Notes: generated by a model from the letters alone, not told the origin. A DNA stretch of 16,078 nucleotides from 2-01-FULL-39-10-A sp964525395 (GCA_964525395.1 CAZGGU010000022.1:1-16078), one strand, 5' to 3'; positions 6,901 through 13,185 are shown, counted from the stretch's first letter. Numbers and translations: made by a program.

Positions 6901-8115
6901 ATGACTAACAATCCGCAAGATAGAATAATTGAATTTTACAACGCTGTTGAAAAAGACAGTTCCCAAAGAAAATTGCCTCGTGTTATTGAATCTGGAGAAG
7001 GTGCTTATTTAAAAATTGATGGAGTTGAGAAATTAAATCTTTGCTCCTCTCACTACTTAGGATTAGCAGTAAATGATCGATTAAAATCAGCCGCCAAAGA
7101 GGCAATTGATAAGTTTGGCCTGGGAACAGGATATAGGACACTTGCTGGAAATCACGAGCTTCATGTTGAGCTAGAAAAGCATCTCGCTGATTTTAAACAA
7201 GCTGAGGATTGTATTGTTTTGACAGGTGGATATATGGCTAATTGTGCAGCTATCTCTACAATAATAGGAAAAGAAGATATTGTTGTATCCGATGAATTGA
7301 ATCATGCATCCATAATTGATGCTATCCGACTATCTCAGGTAAAAAATAAGTTTATCTACAAGCATGCTGATATGTCTGATTTGGAATCTAAGTTAAAAGA
7401 AGCATCAGAGCTGGCAAATACACCAAAAGATGATGGAGAAGCCCCTAGAATCTTAATTGTTACTGATGGGGTGTTTTCTATGGATGGAGATTTGGCGCCT
7501 CTTCCAGAAATCGTCGAGTTAGCTAAAAAATATGGCGCACTTACTATGGTAGATGATGCGCACGGTGAAGGAGTGCTGGGAAAGGGTGGACGTGGAATTG
7601 TAGATCATTTTAATTTGCATGGTCAGGTAGATATTGAGGTTGGAACACTTTCGAAAGCCTTCTCTGTAATGGGCGGATTTATTACAGGGAAAAAAGTTTT
7701 AATTGATTTTTATAAAAAGAACGCACGACAATTTTTATTTTCTAATGCATTAACTATTCCTGATACTGCAGCTCTTCTTGAAGCAGTTAAGATTTTAAAT
7801 TCATCAGATGAATTAGTGACGAAGCTTTGGGATAATGCAAAATATATTAAAGAAAAATTTGCTTCCCTGGGGTTCGATACTGGAGTAAGTGTTAGTCCTA
7901 TAACTCCCGTTATGATTGGGGATGAAGAAACTGCAAAGCAGTTTTCTGTTAAGCTTTTTGATTTGGATGTATTCGCTACACCAATTGTTTTTCCGATGGT
8001 GGCTAAGGGAAAAGCGAGAATTAGAGTTATCCCTTCTGCGTCACATACGAAAGAAGATTTAGATAAAGCAGGAGCGGCATTTGAAAAGGTAGGAAGGGAG
8101 CTGGGAGTAATTTAA
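6901..8115 (+). CDS. kbl: 2-amino-3-ketobutyrate CoA ligase (glycine C-acetyltransferase)
   Basis: 404 residues, a PLP-dependent alpha-oxoamine synthase. Expected reaction: 2-amino-3-oxobutanoate plus CoA gives glycine plus acetyl-CoA. Visible features are GTGYRTLAGNHELH, LNHASIID with the PLP-stacking H135, VTDGVFSMDGD, VDDAHGEGVLG with D219 and H221, and the Schiff-base lysine K252 in GTLSKAFSVMGG. SMDGD and LNHASIID favour Kbl over BioF (8-amino-7-oxononanoate synthase), although the two are close. The neighbour supports Kbl: the next gene encodes a threonine dehydrogenase-like protein and starts in a TAATG overlap with this stop codon. The pair therefore forms a threonine-to-glycine module. 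No SD lies before the ATG. Confidence 0.87.
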   Translation: MTNNPQDRIIEFYNAVEKDSSQRKLPRVIESGEGAYLKIDGVEKLNLCSSHYLGLAVNDRLKSAAKEAIDKFGLGTGYRTLAGNHELHVELEKHLADFKQAEDCIVLTGGYMANCAAISTIIGKEDIVVSDELNHASIIDAIRLSQVKNKFIYKHADMSDLESKLKEASELANTPKDDGEAPRILIVTDGVFSMDGDLAPLPEIVELAKKYGALTMVDDAHGEGVLGKGGRGIVDHFNLHGQVDIEVGTLSKAFSVMGGFITGKKVLIDFYKKNARQFLFSNALTIPDTAALLEAVKILNSSDELVTKLWDNAKYIKEKFASLGFDTGVSVSPITPVMIGDEETAKQFSVKLFDLDVFATPIVFPMVAKGKARIRVIPSASHTKEDLDKAGAAFEKVGRELGVI

Positions 8116-9059
8116 TGAAGAAGATTTTAGTAACTGGTGCATTTGGATTAATTGGGACAGAGCTCGTTGGTGCACTGCAGAAAAAATATGGAAAAGAAAA
8201 TGTAATCGCTGCAGCTCATTCTAAAGTTCCAGAGGATTTTGATGGAATTTTAGAAAAAGCAGATGTTACTAATAAGGAGGAGTTAATCGCTCTTGTTGAA
8301 AAACACGACATAGATACTGTTTATCACCTGGCAGGGATTCTTTCAGTAGGAAGTGAAAAAAATCCAGATCTTGCTTGGCAAGTAAACTTGGATGGTTTAA
8401 AAAACGTTTTAGATGTGGCTCGAGATAAAAAGCTTAAAATCTTTTGGCCAAGTTCCATTGCTGCTTTTGGTCCCACAACTCCTCGTGAGAATACTCCACA
8501 GCATACAAGTCTTGAGCCTACTACTATTTATGGAGCTGCTAAGGTTTCCGGAGAACTTCTTTGTCAGTATTACTTTAAAAGATATGGTGTAGATGTGAGA
8601 AGTTTAAGATATCCAGGAATTAATGGTTGGAAGGCAGATCCCGGAGACGGAACTACAGAATATGCCATTCATATTTTTTATGCAGCACTTCGTGAAGGTA
8701 AGTATGTTTGTCCACTAAAACCAGAAACATTTTTGCCAATGATGTATATGGATGACGCAATTAACGGAACAATACAGCTGATGGAAGCGGATCCTGAAAA
8801 ACTTACAGTTAGAACAAGTTATAATTTTTCTGGAATTTCATTTTCACCTGAAGAATTAGTTAATGATATAAAAAAACTTGTACCAAACTTTGAAGTAACT
8901 TATGAGCCAAACCAGTCACAGGCAATTGCAGATTCTTGGCCAACATCTATTGATGATTCAGTCGCTAGAGAAGATTGGGGATGGAAACCAGAATTTGATC
9001 TAGAAAAAATGACTAAAGAAATGTACGAAAATTTAAAAGTAAAACTCGGTATTAATTAG
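8115..9059 (+). CDS. tdh: NAD-dependent L-threonine 3-dehydrogenase, short-chain (epimerase-like) type
   Basis: 314 residues of the extended short-chain dehydrogenase/NAD-dependent epimerase fold. The NAD-binding motif GAFGLIG is at residues 8-14, VYHLAGILSVGSE follows, the conserved serines are S113/S114 (WPSSIAAFG), and the catalytic YxxxK is Y139-K143. PENTP-like RENTPQHTSLEPTTIYG, LRYPGI and TTEYAIHIFYAAL match the bacterial and trypanosomal epimerase-like threonine dehydrogenases rather than sugar epimerases. Expected reaction: L-threonine plus NAD+ gives 2-amino-3-oxobutanoate, the substrate of the upstream kbl product, whose stop codon overlaps this start (TAATG). Nearby purines in the kbl end (GGGAG) could assist reinitiation. 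A sugar epimerase role is the main alternative, made unlikely by the coupling to kbl. Confidence 0.85.
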   Translation: MKKILVTGAFGLIGTELVGALQKKYGKENVIAAAHSKVPEDFDGILEKADVTNKEELIALVEKHDIDTVYHLAGILSVGSEKNPDLAWQVNLDGLKNVLDVARDKKLKIFWPSSIAAFGPTTPRENTPQHTSLEPTTIYGAAKVSGELLCQYYFKRYGVDVRSLRYPGINGWKADPGDGTTEYAIHIFYAALREGKYVCPLKPETFLPMMYMDDAINGTIQLMEADPEKLTVRTSYNFSGISFSPEELVNDIKKLVPNFEVTYEPNQSQAIADSWPTSIDDSVAREDWGWKPEFDLEKMTKEMYENLKVKLGIN

Positions 9060-9066
9060 TTCTATT

Positions 9067-9095
9067 TTGACAAACCCCTTTAGCTTTGAGATAAT
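9067..9095 (+). promoter_or_regulatory. Strong promoter of the attenuator-like leader
   Basis: Consensus TTGACA (9067-9072), an exact 17-nt spacer and GATAAT (9090-9095, five of six). The -10 box ends 7 nt before an ATG at 9103, so transcription should begin at or next to that ATG. It starts 7 nt after the tdh stop codon. Confidence 0.8.
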
Positions 9096-9102
9096 CCTAC
9101 AA

Positions 9103-9171
9103 ATGTTGAAATTTAATTTTTCTAAGATGTCAAAGAAGACCCTTTCTGTGAGGGGTTTTGTCTTGGCGTAA
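9103..9171 (+). CDS. Putative 22-residue Lys-rich leader peptide, leaderless
   Basis: ATG (9103-9105) to TAA (9169-9171), 22 codons, beginning MLKFNFSKMSKK and ending VRGFVLA. It sits at the predicted start of a strong promoter, with no room for an SD, as in other genes of this window. Lys is at positions 3, 8, 11 and 12; the tandem AAG AAG codons (9133-9138) lie at the foot of the first of several alternative RNA hairpins. The last codons overlap the segment (9150-9164) that can pair downstream to block a terminator. This is how a classical attenuation leader peptide is built. It resembles no protein family that I recognise. Translation is inferred, and the frame could be fortuitous. Confidence 0.55.
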   Translation: MLKFNFSKMSKKTLSVRGFVLA

Positions 9172-9218
9172 AAGCTTAGAAGCATAAAAGACAAACCCCT
9201 CTATAGGAGGGGTTTTTT
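9136..9218 (+). promoter_or_regulatory. Attenuator-like RNA with mutually exclusive hairpins
   Basis: Segment 1 (9136-9144, AAGACCCTT) can pair with 9151-9159 (AGGGGTTTT), giving 9 bp with two G-U pairs and a 6-nt loop. Segment 2 (9150-9164, GAGGGGTTTTGTCTT) can instead pair with segment 3 (9188-9201, AAGACAAACCCCTC) as 14 bp with one bulged U. Segment 3 can also pair with segment 4 (9207-9215) to make the terminator. Pairing 2:3 excludes 3:4, and 1:2 excludes 2:3. A ribosome held at Lys codons 11-12 would cover segment 1 and favour 2:3, meaning readthrough. A ribosome at the stop codon would cover segment 2 and favour termination. Pairing is seen directly; the mechanism is inference. Confidence 0.6.
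9193..9218 (+). terminator. Rho-independent terminator
   Basis: AAACCCCTC (9193-9201) pairs perfectly with GAGGGGTTT (9207-9215) around a 5-nt loop, followed by an uninterrupted T run through 9218. It lies 21 nt after the leader peptide stop codon and is the strongest terminator-like structure in the window. Confidence 0.88.
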
Positions 9219-9221
9219 AGT

Positions 9222-9251
9222 GTAAGAAGACGGGAGTCCTCTCGAACTTAC
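9222..9251 (+). other. Stem-loop in the leader downstream of the terminator
   Basis: GTAAG (9222-9226) pairs with CTTAC (9247-9251), and inside it CGGGA (9231-9235) pairs with TCTCG (9240-9244), with a 4-nt loop and an asymmetric internal loop. No T run follows. A TTGACA sits just after it (9255-9260), but no -10 box at a fitting distance was found. The function is unknown. Confidence 0.4.
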
Positions 9252-9297
9252 CCTTTGACAATAGGTACAATTCGTACACGGCAAAAGGAGTGTTCTT

Positions 9298-9318
9298 AGG
9301 AGGATCATGAAACTCTAA
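9298..9318 (+). other. Minimal start-stop ORF (MKL-stop) behind an AGGAGG
   Basis: AGGAGG (9298-9303), 3 nt later ATG (9307), then AAA CTC TAA. The spacing is short for initiation. The three sense codons overlap the 5' arm of the following hairpin, so a ribosome here would open it. It could be a regulatory mini-ORF or chance. Confidence 0.3.
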
Positions 9319-9350
9319 TTGCTTACCGTAAAACGGTTCGCAAAGAGTTT
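9310..9350 (+). other. Long compound hairpin before the first small ORF
   Basis: Three nested stems stack: AAACTCT (9310-9316) with AGAGTTT (9344-9350), TTGC (9319-9322) with GCAA (9340-9343), and ACCGT (9325-9329) with ACGGT (9333-9337) around an AAA loop. That makes 16 bp with a small bulge and an internal loop. The 3' arm runs into TTTTT (9348-9352), so it could also terminate transcription weakly. It ends 5 nt before a full-length SD. Confidence 0.5.
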
Positions 9351-9355
9351 TTATG

Positions 9356-9367
9356 AAAGGAGGTGAT
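9356..9367 (+). promoter_or_regulatory. Full-length Shine-Dalgarno of the first small ORF
   Basis: AAAGGAGGTGAT is complementary over 12 nt to the usual bacterial 16S rRNA 3' end (ATCACCTCCTTT). AGGAGG ends 9 nt before the ATG at 9373. It fixes the start at ATG 9373 rather than the in-frame TTG at 9367, which lies partly inside the SD. Most other genes here have no SD. Confidence 0.85.
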
Positions 9368-9372
9368 TGATT

Positions 9373-9567
9373 ATGACTGAAGGATTTTTTATTGAAAATA
9401 GTAGACCAGATGTAATAGTAAGATTTGCCGAAGGAGGAGTTCTCCAAAGTGGAGTTATTTGGATCTATGAAAGAGATGGCGGAGTAGCTTTTGCAAGAGA
9501 TCCTGAGCTTGCTGTCCGAGGCGTCGAAGGCGATGGACGAGCAGGAGAGGTTTGGAAAGGAGTTTGA
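9373..9567 (+). CDS. Small protein of unknown function (64 residues)
   Basis: ATG (9373) to TGA (9565-9567), 64 residues beginning MTEGFFIENSRPD. I do not recognise a family. The centre looks beta-rich (VIVRFAEGGVLQSGVIWIYERDG is one stretch, split by glycines). The C-terminal part is glycine- and charge-rich (GVEGDGRAG). There is no membrane helix, signal peptide or cysteine. The perfect 12-nt SD is strong evidence that it is translated. GC is 86 of 195 bases by hand count (44%), higher than its neighbours, which may indicate constraint from RNA structure or a different origin. It lies downstream of the attenuator-like leader and 35 nt before a second small gene with the same SD block, so the two are probably made from one transcript. 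Confidence 0.65.
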   Translation: MTEGFFIENSRPDVIVRFAEGGVLQSGVIWIYERDGGVAFARDPELAVRGVEGDGRAGEVWKGV

Positions 9568-9585
9568 TGGTTTTAAAACTATCTG

Positions 9586-9597
9586 AAAGGAGGTGAT
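9586..9597 (+). promoter_or_regulatory. Full-length Shine-Dalgarno of the second small ORF
   Basis: AAAGGAGGTGAT again, with AGGAGG ending 9 nt before the ATG at 9603. The block TGAAAGGAGGTGAT (9584-9597) is identical to 9354-9367, making a 14-nt direct repeat with the same start spacing. Confidence 0.85.
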
Positions 9598-9602
9598 GAA
9601 AT

Positions 9603-9821
9603 ATGACTTGTGAATTAAATGCTGTAAATGAGAAAAGAGGTGAACTTCTGGCTATTATTGACGGCATATTAGAATTAAGTTTTGCAAAAGATAAAGATGT
9701 TGTAGTTTTTGATGCAGATAAATTAGCTAAAGAAAGAATGATCATTGAAGCACCAAAATTAGTTGATTCTAGGCAATTGCAGTCACGCGTCTGGCAATTC
9801 AGAAGAGCTAGTTACAGCTAG
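9603..9821 (+). CDS. Small protein of unknown function (72 residues)
   Basis: ATG (9603) to TAG (9819-9821), 72 residues beginning MTCELNAVNEKRGELL. No family recognised. Residues about 8-30 look helical (EKRGELLAIIDGILELSFA), then KDKDVVVFDADKLAKERM forms a possible strand and helix, and the end is basic (SRVWQFRRASYS). No membrane segment is evident; there is one cysteine, C3. Translation is supported by the 12-nt SD. Its stop is 37 nt before the lysS ATG, and no terminator separates it from lysS, so readthrough into lysS is possible although lysS has its own -10 box. The basic C-terminus could contact RNA, but that is only a guess. Confidence 0.65.
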   Translation: MTCELNAVNEKRGELLAIIDGILELSFAKDKDVVVFDADKLAKERMIIEAPKLVDSRQLQSRVWQFRRASYS

Positions 9822-9846
9822 GCTTCTATTTTAATACTAGTTAAGG

Positions 9847-9852
9847 TAAAAT
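9847..9852 (+). promoter_or_regulatory. -10 box directly before lysS (leaderless start)
   Basis: TAAAAT ends 6 nt before the lysS ATG (TAAAATacgattATG), placing the predicted first base at the ATG itself. The -35 region (9824-9829, TTCTAT) is poor. A weak SD-like AAGG (9843-9846) lies 12 nt upstream of the ATG. Confidence 0.5.
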
Positions 9853-9858
9853 ACGATT

Positions 9859-11376
9859 ATGTTTTGGGCAGATAAAGTAGCAGTAGAAATATTAAAAAGC
9901 GGTAATTATAAACCTTATTGGGTGGATGACATGTTTACTCCTTCGGGTTTTCCTCATGTGGGATCGCTTCGTGGTCCGCTAGTTCATGACACTGTTTTTA
10001 AAGCCTTGAAGAATCAAGGAGAAGCTCCAAAATGGACTTATGTAATGAATGATTTCGATGTAATCGATGGATTGCCGCCAGAGCTAGAGGACAGTTTTAA
10101 AGAGTATTATGGTTTGCCTGTCAGATCAGCGCCTTCTCCGGTAGAAGGGTTCGAAAGCTTTGGTGAATATTTCTCTCAAGATATTCAAAAAGTTTTGAGA
10201 GATTTAGGAGTAGAGGCAGAATTTCTATCGTCTTGGGATATGTATCACGAGGGAAAATTTAATGAAGTTATTAAAATCGCTTTAGATAATGCAGATAAAA
10301 TCCAAGATATATATGAAAAGGTTTCTGGAAGTAAAAAAAGAGAATCGGGTTGGCTTCCTCTTCAGGTGATTTGTGAGAATTGCGGAAAATTAGGAACAAC
10401 GAAAGTTGTCGATTGGGATGGGGAAACAGTTGAATACATGTGTGAGCCAGAATTGGTTAAATGGGCAAAAGGCTGCGGAAATAGATCAAGAATTAGTCCT
10501 TTTGACGGAAATGGAAAACTTCCTTGGAAAGTAGATTGGCCAGCGCACTGGAAAGTTCTAGGAATAACTATTGAAGGAGCTGGAAAAGACCATTCTTCAG
10601 CTGGAGGATCTCGAGATATAGCGAAAGAATTATGTAAACAAGTTTTTAATATTCCTAATCCCTACAACCTTCCATATGAGTTTATGTTAATTGGTGGTAA
10701 AAAAATGTCGTCCTCTAAAGGGTTAGGTCTTCGTGCTAGAGATTTATCTGAGATGCTCCCACTTGAAATAGGTCGCTTCTTATTTTTAAGAACTGAATAT
10801 AAGAAGCAGGTAGAGTTTGATCCTATGGATACTATCGCTATTCCAGTTTTGTTTGATGATTATCAAAAAGCAGCAGAGGCATATTTTGAAAAAGGAAATG
10901 AAGATTTAGCCCGTTCCTTTGAATATTCTCAAATCGGAGAGCCAAAAAATCCACCTACTGTTAGATTTTTAACATTAGCTCAGTGGGTGCAAATGCCAAA
11001 TATGGCAGAGCAGATTAAAAGAGAGGGTCTTGAAGAGTGGGCAAAATATGCGAAAATTTGGATTGAAAAATATGCACCAGAAGAATATAAATTTGAAATA
11101 AAAAAACAACTTCCTGCTGAAATTGAACGTTTGACTGATTTACAAAAAGAACTTTTAAAAAAGATTGCAGAAAGAATTGATCCGACTAAATCAGGGGAGG
11201 ATTTTCAAATCGAAATTTATGAGCTTGGTAAAGAGCTGGGATTAAATGGAAAAGAAACATTTCAAGCTGTTTATTTGGCTTTAATCGGAAAAGATCATGG
11301 ACCAAAAGCGGGTGCGCTTATTCAGTCACTTGATGCCCAGTTTGTTAAAAAAAGATTTGAAGAAGCATCTCAATGA
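9859..11376 (+). CDS. lysS: Class I lysyl-tRNA synthetase
   Basis: 505 residues. It charges tRNA-Lys with lysine using ATP, through the class I Rossmann fold typical of archaea and a minority of bacteria, unlike the class II LysRS of most bacteria. The N-terminal block is YWVDDMFTPSGFPHVGSLRG, with the HIGH equivalent at H33-S36. A probable zinc-binding knuckle uses C172, C175, C195 and C206. GKDHSSAGGSRD follows, and the KMSKS equivalent is K282-M283-S284-S285-S286-K287. The C-terminal alpha-helical anticodon-binding region covers about 330-505. Its stop overlaps the rdgB start by 4 nt (ATGA). It lies downstream of the Lys-rich leader frame, which may regulate it. A -10 box just before the ATG suggests an additional leaderless transcript. 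Confidence 0.94.
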   Translation: MFWADKVAVEILKSGNYKPYWVDDMFTPSGFPHVGSLRGPLVHDTVFKALKNQGEAPKWTYVMNDFDVIDGLPPELEDSFKEYYGLPVRSAPSPVEGFESFGEYFSQDIQKVLRDLGVEAEFLSSWDMYHEGKFNEVIKIALDNADKIQDIYEKVSGSKKRESGWLPLQVICENCGKLGTTKVVDWDGETVEYMCEPELVKWAKGCGNRSRISPFDGNGKLPWKVDWPAHWKVLGITIEGAGKDHSSAGGSRDIAKELCKQVFNIPNPYNLPYEFMLIGGKKMSSSKGLGLRARDLSEMLPLEIGRFLFLRTEYKKQVEFDPMDTIAIPVLFDDYQKAAEAYFEKGNEDLARSFEYSQIGEPKNPPTVRFLTLAQWVQMPNMAEQIKREGLEEWAKYAKIWIEKYAPEEYKFEIKKQLPAEIERLTDLQKELLKKIAERIDPTKSGEDFQIEIYELGKELGLNGKETFQAVYLALIGKDHGPKAGALIQSLDAQFVKKRFEEASQ

Positions 11377-11921
11377 TCACCTTAGTAACTGGAAATAAAT
11401 TTAAGGCAGAAGAAACCAAAAGAATTATTAAAGTTCCACTTGTTATAAAAGACTTAGATCTTGATGAAATTCAAGAAATTGATGTAGAAAAAGTTGCTCT
11501 ACATAAATTACGTCAAGCGTATGAAATAGTTCAGTCACCAGTAATAATTGATGATATTTCTTTTGAAGTAAATGCGTGGAACAGTTTTCCTGGACCTCTT
11601 ATCAAATGGATATTAAAAGCGGGAGGACCTGAGCTTTTACTTAAGATGCTTCAATCTGAAGTTGATAAATCAGCATCTGCCAAGCTTGCTATCGGGTATA
11701 AAGATAAAGACATAGAAAAAATATTTATTGGAAGCGTTGAGGGAATGGTTGCAGATAAAGCTAGAGGTGAAAATGGTTTTGGCTGGGATAAGGTATTTAT
11801 CCCAAATGGATTTACTAAAACTTTTGCAGAAATGGAAGCAGATGAGAAAGACTCTATTTCTCACAGAGGCATAGCACTTGAAAAATTAAACGATTTCCTA
11901 AAAAAGGAAATAGCAGTATAA
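11373..11921 (+). CDS. rdgB: Non-canonical purine NTP pyrophosphatase (RdgB/HAM1, ITPase)
   Basis: 182 residues, near the family's usual 190-200. It hydrolyses dITP, ITP and XTP to monophosphates, keeping deaminated purines out of nucleic acids. Motifs in order: VTGNKFKAEE (residues 5-14, phosphate loop); IDDISFEVNAW with acidic residues D60 and D61, one the likely catalytic base; FPGPLIKW; ENGFGWDKVFIPNGFTKTFAEM for base recognition; and the terminal SHRGIALEKL. The common DSGL reads DISF, a small departure. It is translationally coupled to lysS by an ATGA overlap and its stop codon lies inside the -10 box of serS. Housekeeping, cytoplasmic. Confidence 0.92.
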   Translation: MITLVTGNKFKAEETKRIIKVPLVIKDLDLDEIQEIDVEKVALHKLRQAYEIVQSPVIIDDISFEVNAWNSFPGPLIKWILKAGGPELLLKMLQSEVDKSASAKLAIGYKDKDIEKIFIGSVEGMVADKARGENGFGWDKVFIPNGFTKTFAEMEADEKDSISHRGIALEKLNDFLKKEIAV

Positions 11922-11922
11922 T
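11917..11922 (+). promoter_or_regulatory. -10 box directly before serS, across the rdgB stop codon
   Basis: A perfect TATAAT ends 6 nt before the serS ATG (TATAATaccgatATG). The geometry is the same as at lysS. It contains the rdgB stop TAA (11919-11921). No strong -35 box and no well-placed SD are visible, which fits a leaderless transcript. Confidence 0.6.
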
Positions 11923-11928
11923 ACCGAT

Positions 11929-13185
11929 ATGTTAGATATTAAATTTATTCGCGAAAACCCAGACCTTATTGTAAAAAAATCTAAAGAAAAAGGTGTAGAT
12001 GTAGATATTGATCAGATTTTACAAATTGATGCTAAAAGAAAAGAATTAGATCAAAAAGTTCAGGAGATCCGAGAAAAAAGAAATAAACACACCTTAGGAA
12101 TTAATGGAAAACCTACTGATGAACAGATAGAGACCGGAAAGCAAATTAAAGAAGAAGTAGAGACTGCAGAAGCAGAATTTAATAAAGTTAACGAAGATTT
12201 AGAAAAACTTTTATATGCAATCCCAAACCCTATTAAGGATGACGTCCCTGTGGCAGCAGACGAATCAGGAAATGAAGTCATTAAAAAAGTTGGCGAACCA
12301 AAACAGTTCGGATTTTCTGTAAAAGATCACTTAGAGATTGGTGAAGCGCTAGACATCATTGATGTAAAAACTGCGGCAAAAATTTCTGGGGCTAGATTTT
12401 ATTATTTGAAAAACGAAGGAGCTTTATTAGAATTTGCTCTTAAACAATTTGCTTTTGAAATTCTTATGAAGAATGGATTCAACCCTATTATCCCTCCAGT
12501 TTTAGTAAACAAACAGATTATGGTGGATCTAGGATATACCCAGATGGGAGAAGATGAAAATATTTTTGAAATATCAAATGATGATAAGTATTTAGTCGGA
12601 ACTAGTGAGCAATCGATTGTTCCTATGTATAAAGATGAAGTTTTAAATAAATCTGAGCTTCCTAAAAGATATGCAGGATTTTCTACTTGCTTTAGAAGAG
12701 AAGCAGGTTCATATGGCAAAGATACCAAAGGAATAATTCGTGTTCATCAATTTGATAAAGTAGAAATGGTTTCTTTTGTCGAGCAAGGCAAAGACGATGA
12801 AGAGCATGAGTTTATGTTGAAGATTGAAGAGGAATTGTTTGGAGCGCTAGATATTCCATATCAAGTGCTTAAAATTTGTTCAGGCGACCTTGGATTTAAT
12901 GCAGCCAGAAAATATGACATCGAAGCTTGGTTGCCTTCACAGGAAAAATATAGAGAAGTTACTTCTACTTCTACCGTTACTGATTTTCAGTCAAGAAGAC
13001 TTAATATGAGATATCAAGACGGGGATGAAAAGAAGTTTCTGAATGTATTAAATGGAACTGCATTTTCTATGGCTCGTCCAATAGTCGCAATTCTAGAGAA
13101 TTATCAGCAGGAAGATGGTTCTGTAATAGTCCCAGAGGTGCTTAGAAAGTATATGGGCGGAATAACAAAAATTGAGCGTAAGTAA
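11929..13185 (+). CDS. serS: Seryl-tRNA synthetase (class II)
   Basis: 418 residues, close to the bacterial norm of about 425. It charges tRNA-Ser, and also tRNA-Sec where present. The N-terminus MLDIKFIRENPDLI leads into the long antiparallel coiled-coil arm (about 28-105) that contacts the tRNA variable arm. The catalytic core follows: VGTSEQSIVPMY (TxE motif); motif 2 CFRREAGSYGKDTKG, with R256 and R257; FDKVEMV; and motif 3 FSMARPIVAILENYQ, with R383. EVTSTSTVTDFQSRRLNMRY is the usual SerRS block for the active-site loop. It begins 7 nt after rdgB and appears to have its own -10 box. A weak inverted repeat at 13285-13296 is the only terminator candidate after it. Confidence 0.97.
   Translation: MLDIKFIRENPDLIVKKSKEKGVDVDIDQILQIDAKRKELDQKVQEIREKRNKHTLGINGKPTDEQIETGKQIKEEVETAEAEFNKVNEDLEKLLYAIPNPIKDDVPVAADESGNEVIKKVGEPKQFGFSVKDHLEIGEALDIIDVKTAAKISGARFYYLKNEGALLEFALKQFAFEILMKNGFNPIIPPVLVNKQIMVDLGYTQMGEDENIFEISNDDKYLVGTSEQSIVPMYKDEVLNKSELPKRYAGFSTCFRREAGSYGKDTKGIIRVHQFDKVEMVSFVEQGKDDEEHEFMLKIEEELFGALDIPYQVLKICSGDLGFNAARKYDIEAWLPSQEKYREVTSTSTVTDFQSRRLNMRYQDGDEKKFLNVLNGTAFSMARPIVAILENYQQEDGSVIVPEVLRKYMGGITKIERK

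Noticed and set aside
9069..9200. Direct repeat GACAAACCCCT (9069-9079 and 9190-9200), considered as an attachment site or third attenuator arm
   Set aside because: The first copy overlaps the promoter -35 and spacer and is not transcribed from the predicted start; no integrase or mobile gene is present. Probably coincidental.
9255..9283. Second promoter with TTGACA at 9255-9260
   Set aside because: No acceptable -10 box at 15-19 nt spacing (ACGGCA at 17 nt).
9217..9745. Open frames on the minus strand (9217-9447 and 9455-9745) opposite the two small ORFs
   Set aside because: No SD or promoter on that strand, low-complexity Leu/Ser-rich products, and the plus-strand ORFs have perfect SDs at fitting distances.
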